A stretch of 64,000 bases of DNA from Novosphingobium sp. 9. GTDB taxonomy: Bacteria > Pseudomonadota > Alphaproteobacteria > Sphingomonadales > Sphingomonadaceae. Shown here one piece after another: positions 63,419 to 64,000 of this stretch. The DNA lies in contig NZ_CP022707.1 of the NCBI RefSeq assembly GCF_025340265.1, forward strand, positions 1,302,501-1,366,500, written 5' to 3'. Both the position numbers and the translations under genes were made by a program. Numbering within the stretch: the first letter of the stretch is position 1; each line of letters opens with the position of its first letter. Below the pieces are notes generated by a model. The model saw only the letters and a list, made by a program, of their open reading frames with translations. It made no database searches and was not told the origin of the DNA.

Positions 63419-64000
63419 TTGGATACAGCGAACATCATTGGCGCGGCGCTGGCGGCCTTGCAGACGCTCGAGCGCGAATTGCTGTTGTTTTCCGCGTTCT
63501 GGGTTCTGGTTGGTGCCTTCGACGATCTGGTGGTGGACGGAATCTGGCTTTGGCTCAAGGTCCGCGGTCGTACCTTTGAGCACACGCTGCGGGCAGGTGA
63601 AGCGCAAGCGGAACTGCAAGGTCATGCTGCGGTGTTGATCGCTGCCTGGCAGGAAGCGCAGGTCATCGGGCACACGATAGCGCATGCGCGCTTGGCCTGG
63701 GCCCAATCGAATATGCGCCTTTATATCGGCTGTTATCCCAACGATGCGGACACCATTATGGCGGCGATGGCCGGTGCAGGGGGCGATGCACGGATACGAA
63801 TCGTGGTTCACGATCAACCGGGCCCCACCACAAAGGCCGATTGCCTCAACCGTCTTTATGTAGCGCTTTGTGCGGATGAGCGGGCGCAAGGCATGCGTTA
63901 TCGTGCTGTGCTGCTGCATGATTCCGAAGATATGGTACACCCGGCCGAACTGGCAGTGATCGATGCCGCGCTTGACCGGCTGGATTTTGTCCAACTCCCG
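63419..64000 (+). CDS. NfrB-like family 2 glycosyltransferase (partial, C-terminus cut by window)
   Basis: 194 residues from a TTG at 63419 with a GGGGGCGG stretch upstream; a stop (TGA) lies six codons before. One membrane helix (ELLLFSAFWVLVGAFDDLVVDGIWLWLK) precedes the catalytic part: 'MRLYIGCYPNDADTIMAAM', 'PTTKADCLNRLYVAL' and 'VLLHDSEDMVHP', the pattern of phage N4 adsorption protein B, an inner-membrane polysaccharide synthase regulated by c-di-GMP. The rest lies beyond the window. Confidence 0.8.
   Translation, partial: MDTANIIGAALAALQTLERELLLFSAFWVLVGAFDDLVVDGIWLWLKVRGRTFEHTLRAGEAQAELQGHAAVLIAAWQEAQVIGHTIAHARLAWAQSNMRLYIGCYPNDADTIMAAMAGAGGDARIRIVVHDQPGPTTKADCLNRLYVALCADERAQGMRYRAVLLHDSEDMVHPAELAVIDAALDRLDFVQLP

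Overview
The window is GC-rich alphaproteobacterial chromosome. A Sphingomonadales host close to Novosphingobium/Sphingobium fits best: it has ChpT, RpoH, two TonB-dependent receptors, SPOR-domain proteins and the order sppA / tRNA-Leu / tig / clpP / clpX. About 25.3 kb of lambda-type prophage (positions 1 to 25254, left end outside the window) is joined to tRNA-Val(CAC), followed by about 38.7 kb of conserved chromosome.

Prophage, leftward strand, from the switch region at 14.8 kb toward position 1: a Cro-like regulator, a run of small genes that mostly overlap by four bases, a DUF2303 protein, a zinc-finger protein, a RusA resolvase, an O-like replication gene with iteron-like repeats inside it, two small genes, a BrnT/BrnA toxin-antitoxin pair on the opposite strand, a minor-tail-Z-like gene, small and large terminase, gpW connector, portal, S49 protease, an acidic repeat protein in the scaffold position and the start of a gpD-like decoration gene. 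Rightward strand from 14.9 kb: CI-like S24 repressor, a small gene, a DUF3800 gene, two related tiny membrane proteins (leftward), then an operon of small genes, a C5 cytosine methyltransferase, a DUF4942-type methyltransferase, an MT-A70 adenine methyltransferase, a DUF4031 protein, a small excisionase-position gene and the tyrosine integrase, which runs into tRNA-Val. Three copies of a GTAGGA-N4-TCCTAC palindrome sit in the cro/cI intergenic region and upstream of the rightward operon. Two of them form the whole 17-bp spacer behind a TTGACG -35 box, so one repressor probably silences both operons.

Chromosome: DUF3297, a CHAP-domain protein, der, an AI-2E transporter, a nitronate monooxygenase, bfr and bfd, a DUF418 membrane protein, two SPOR-domain proteins flanking a ParA ATPase, a pseudo-dihydroorotase with pyrB, sppA, tRNA-Leu(TAG), tig, a GT-C membrane glycosyltransferase, clpP, clpX, a CDF metal exporter, a TonB receptor, mtgA, an HxlR regulator with a divergent SDR, DUF2946 with a copper-type TonB receptor, rpoH, rluD, an M67 peptidase, chpT, an AmiD-type amidase, rnpB (RNase P RNA), a PPP-type phosphatase, a TorF-type porin, a glyoxalase, nhaA and the start of an NfrB-like glycosyltransferase.

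A quality warning applies to the whole window. Eight genes (replication gene, DUF2303 gene, C5 methyltransferase, DUF3297, TPR/SPOR protein, CDF exporter, mtgA, nhaA) are broken only by a one-base shortage in a G or C homopolymer, twice in the DUF2303 gene. Adding one base to each run restores a full-length protein every time. This looks like systematic homopolymer under-calling rather than nine real mutations, and I annotate these genes across the break.
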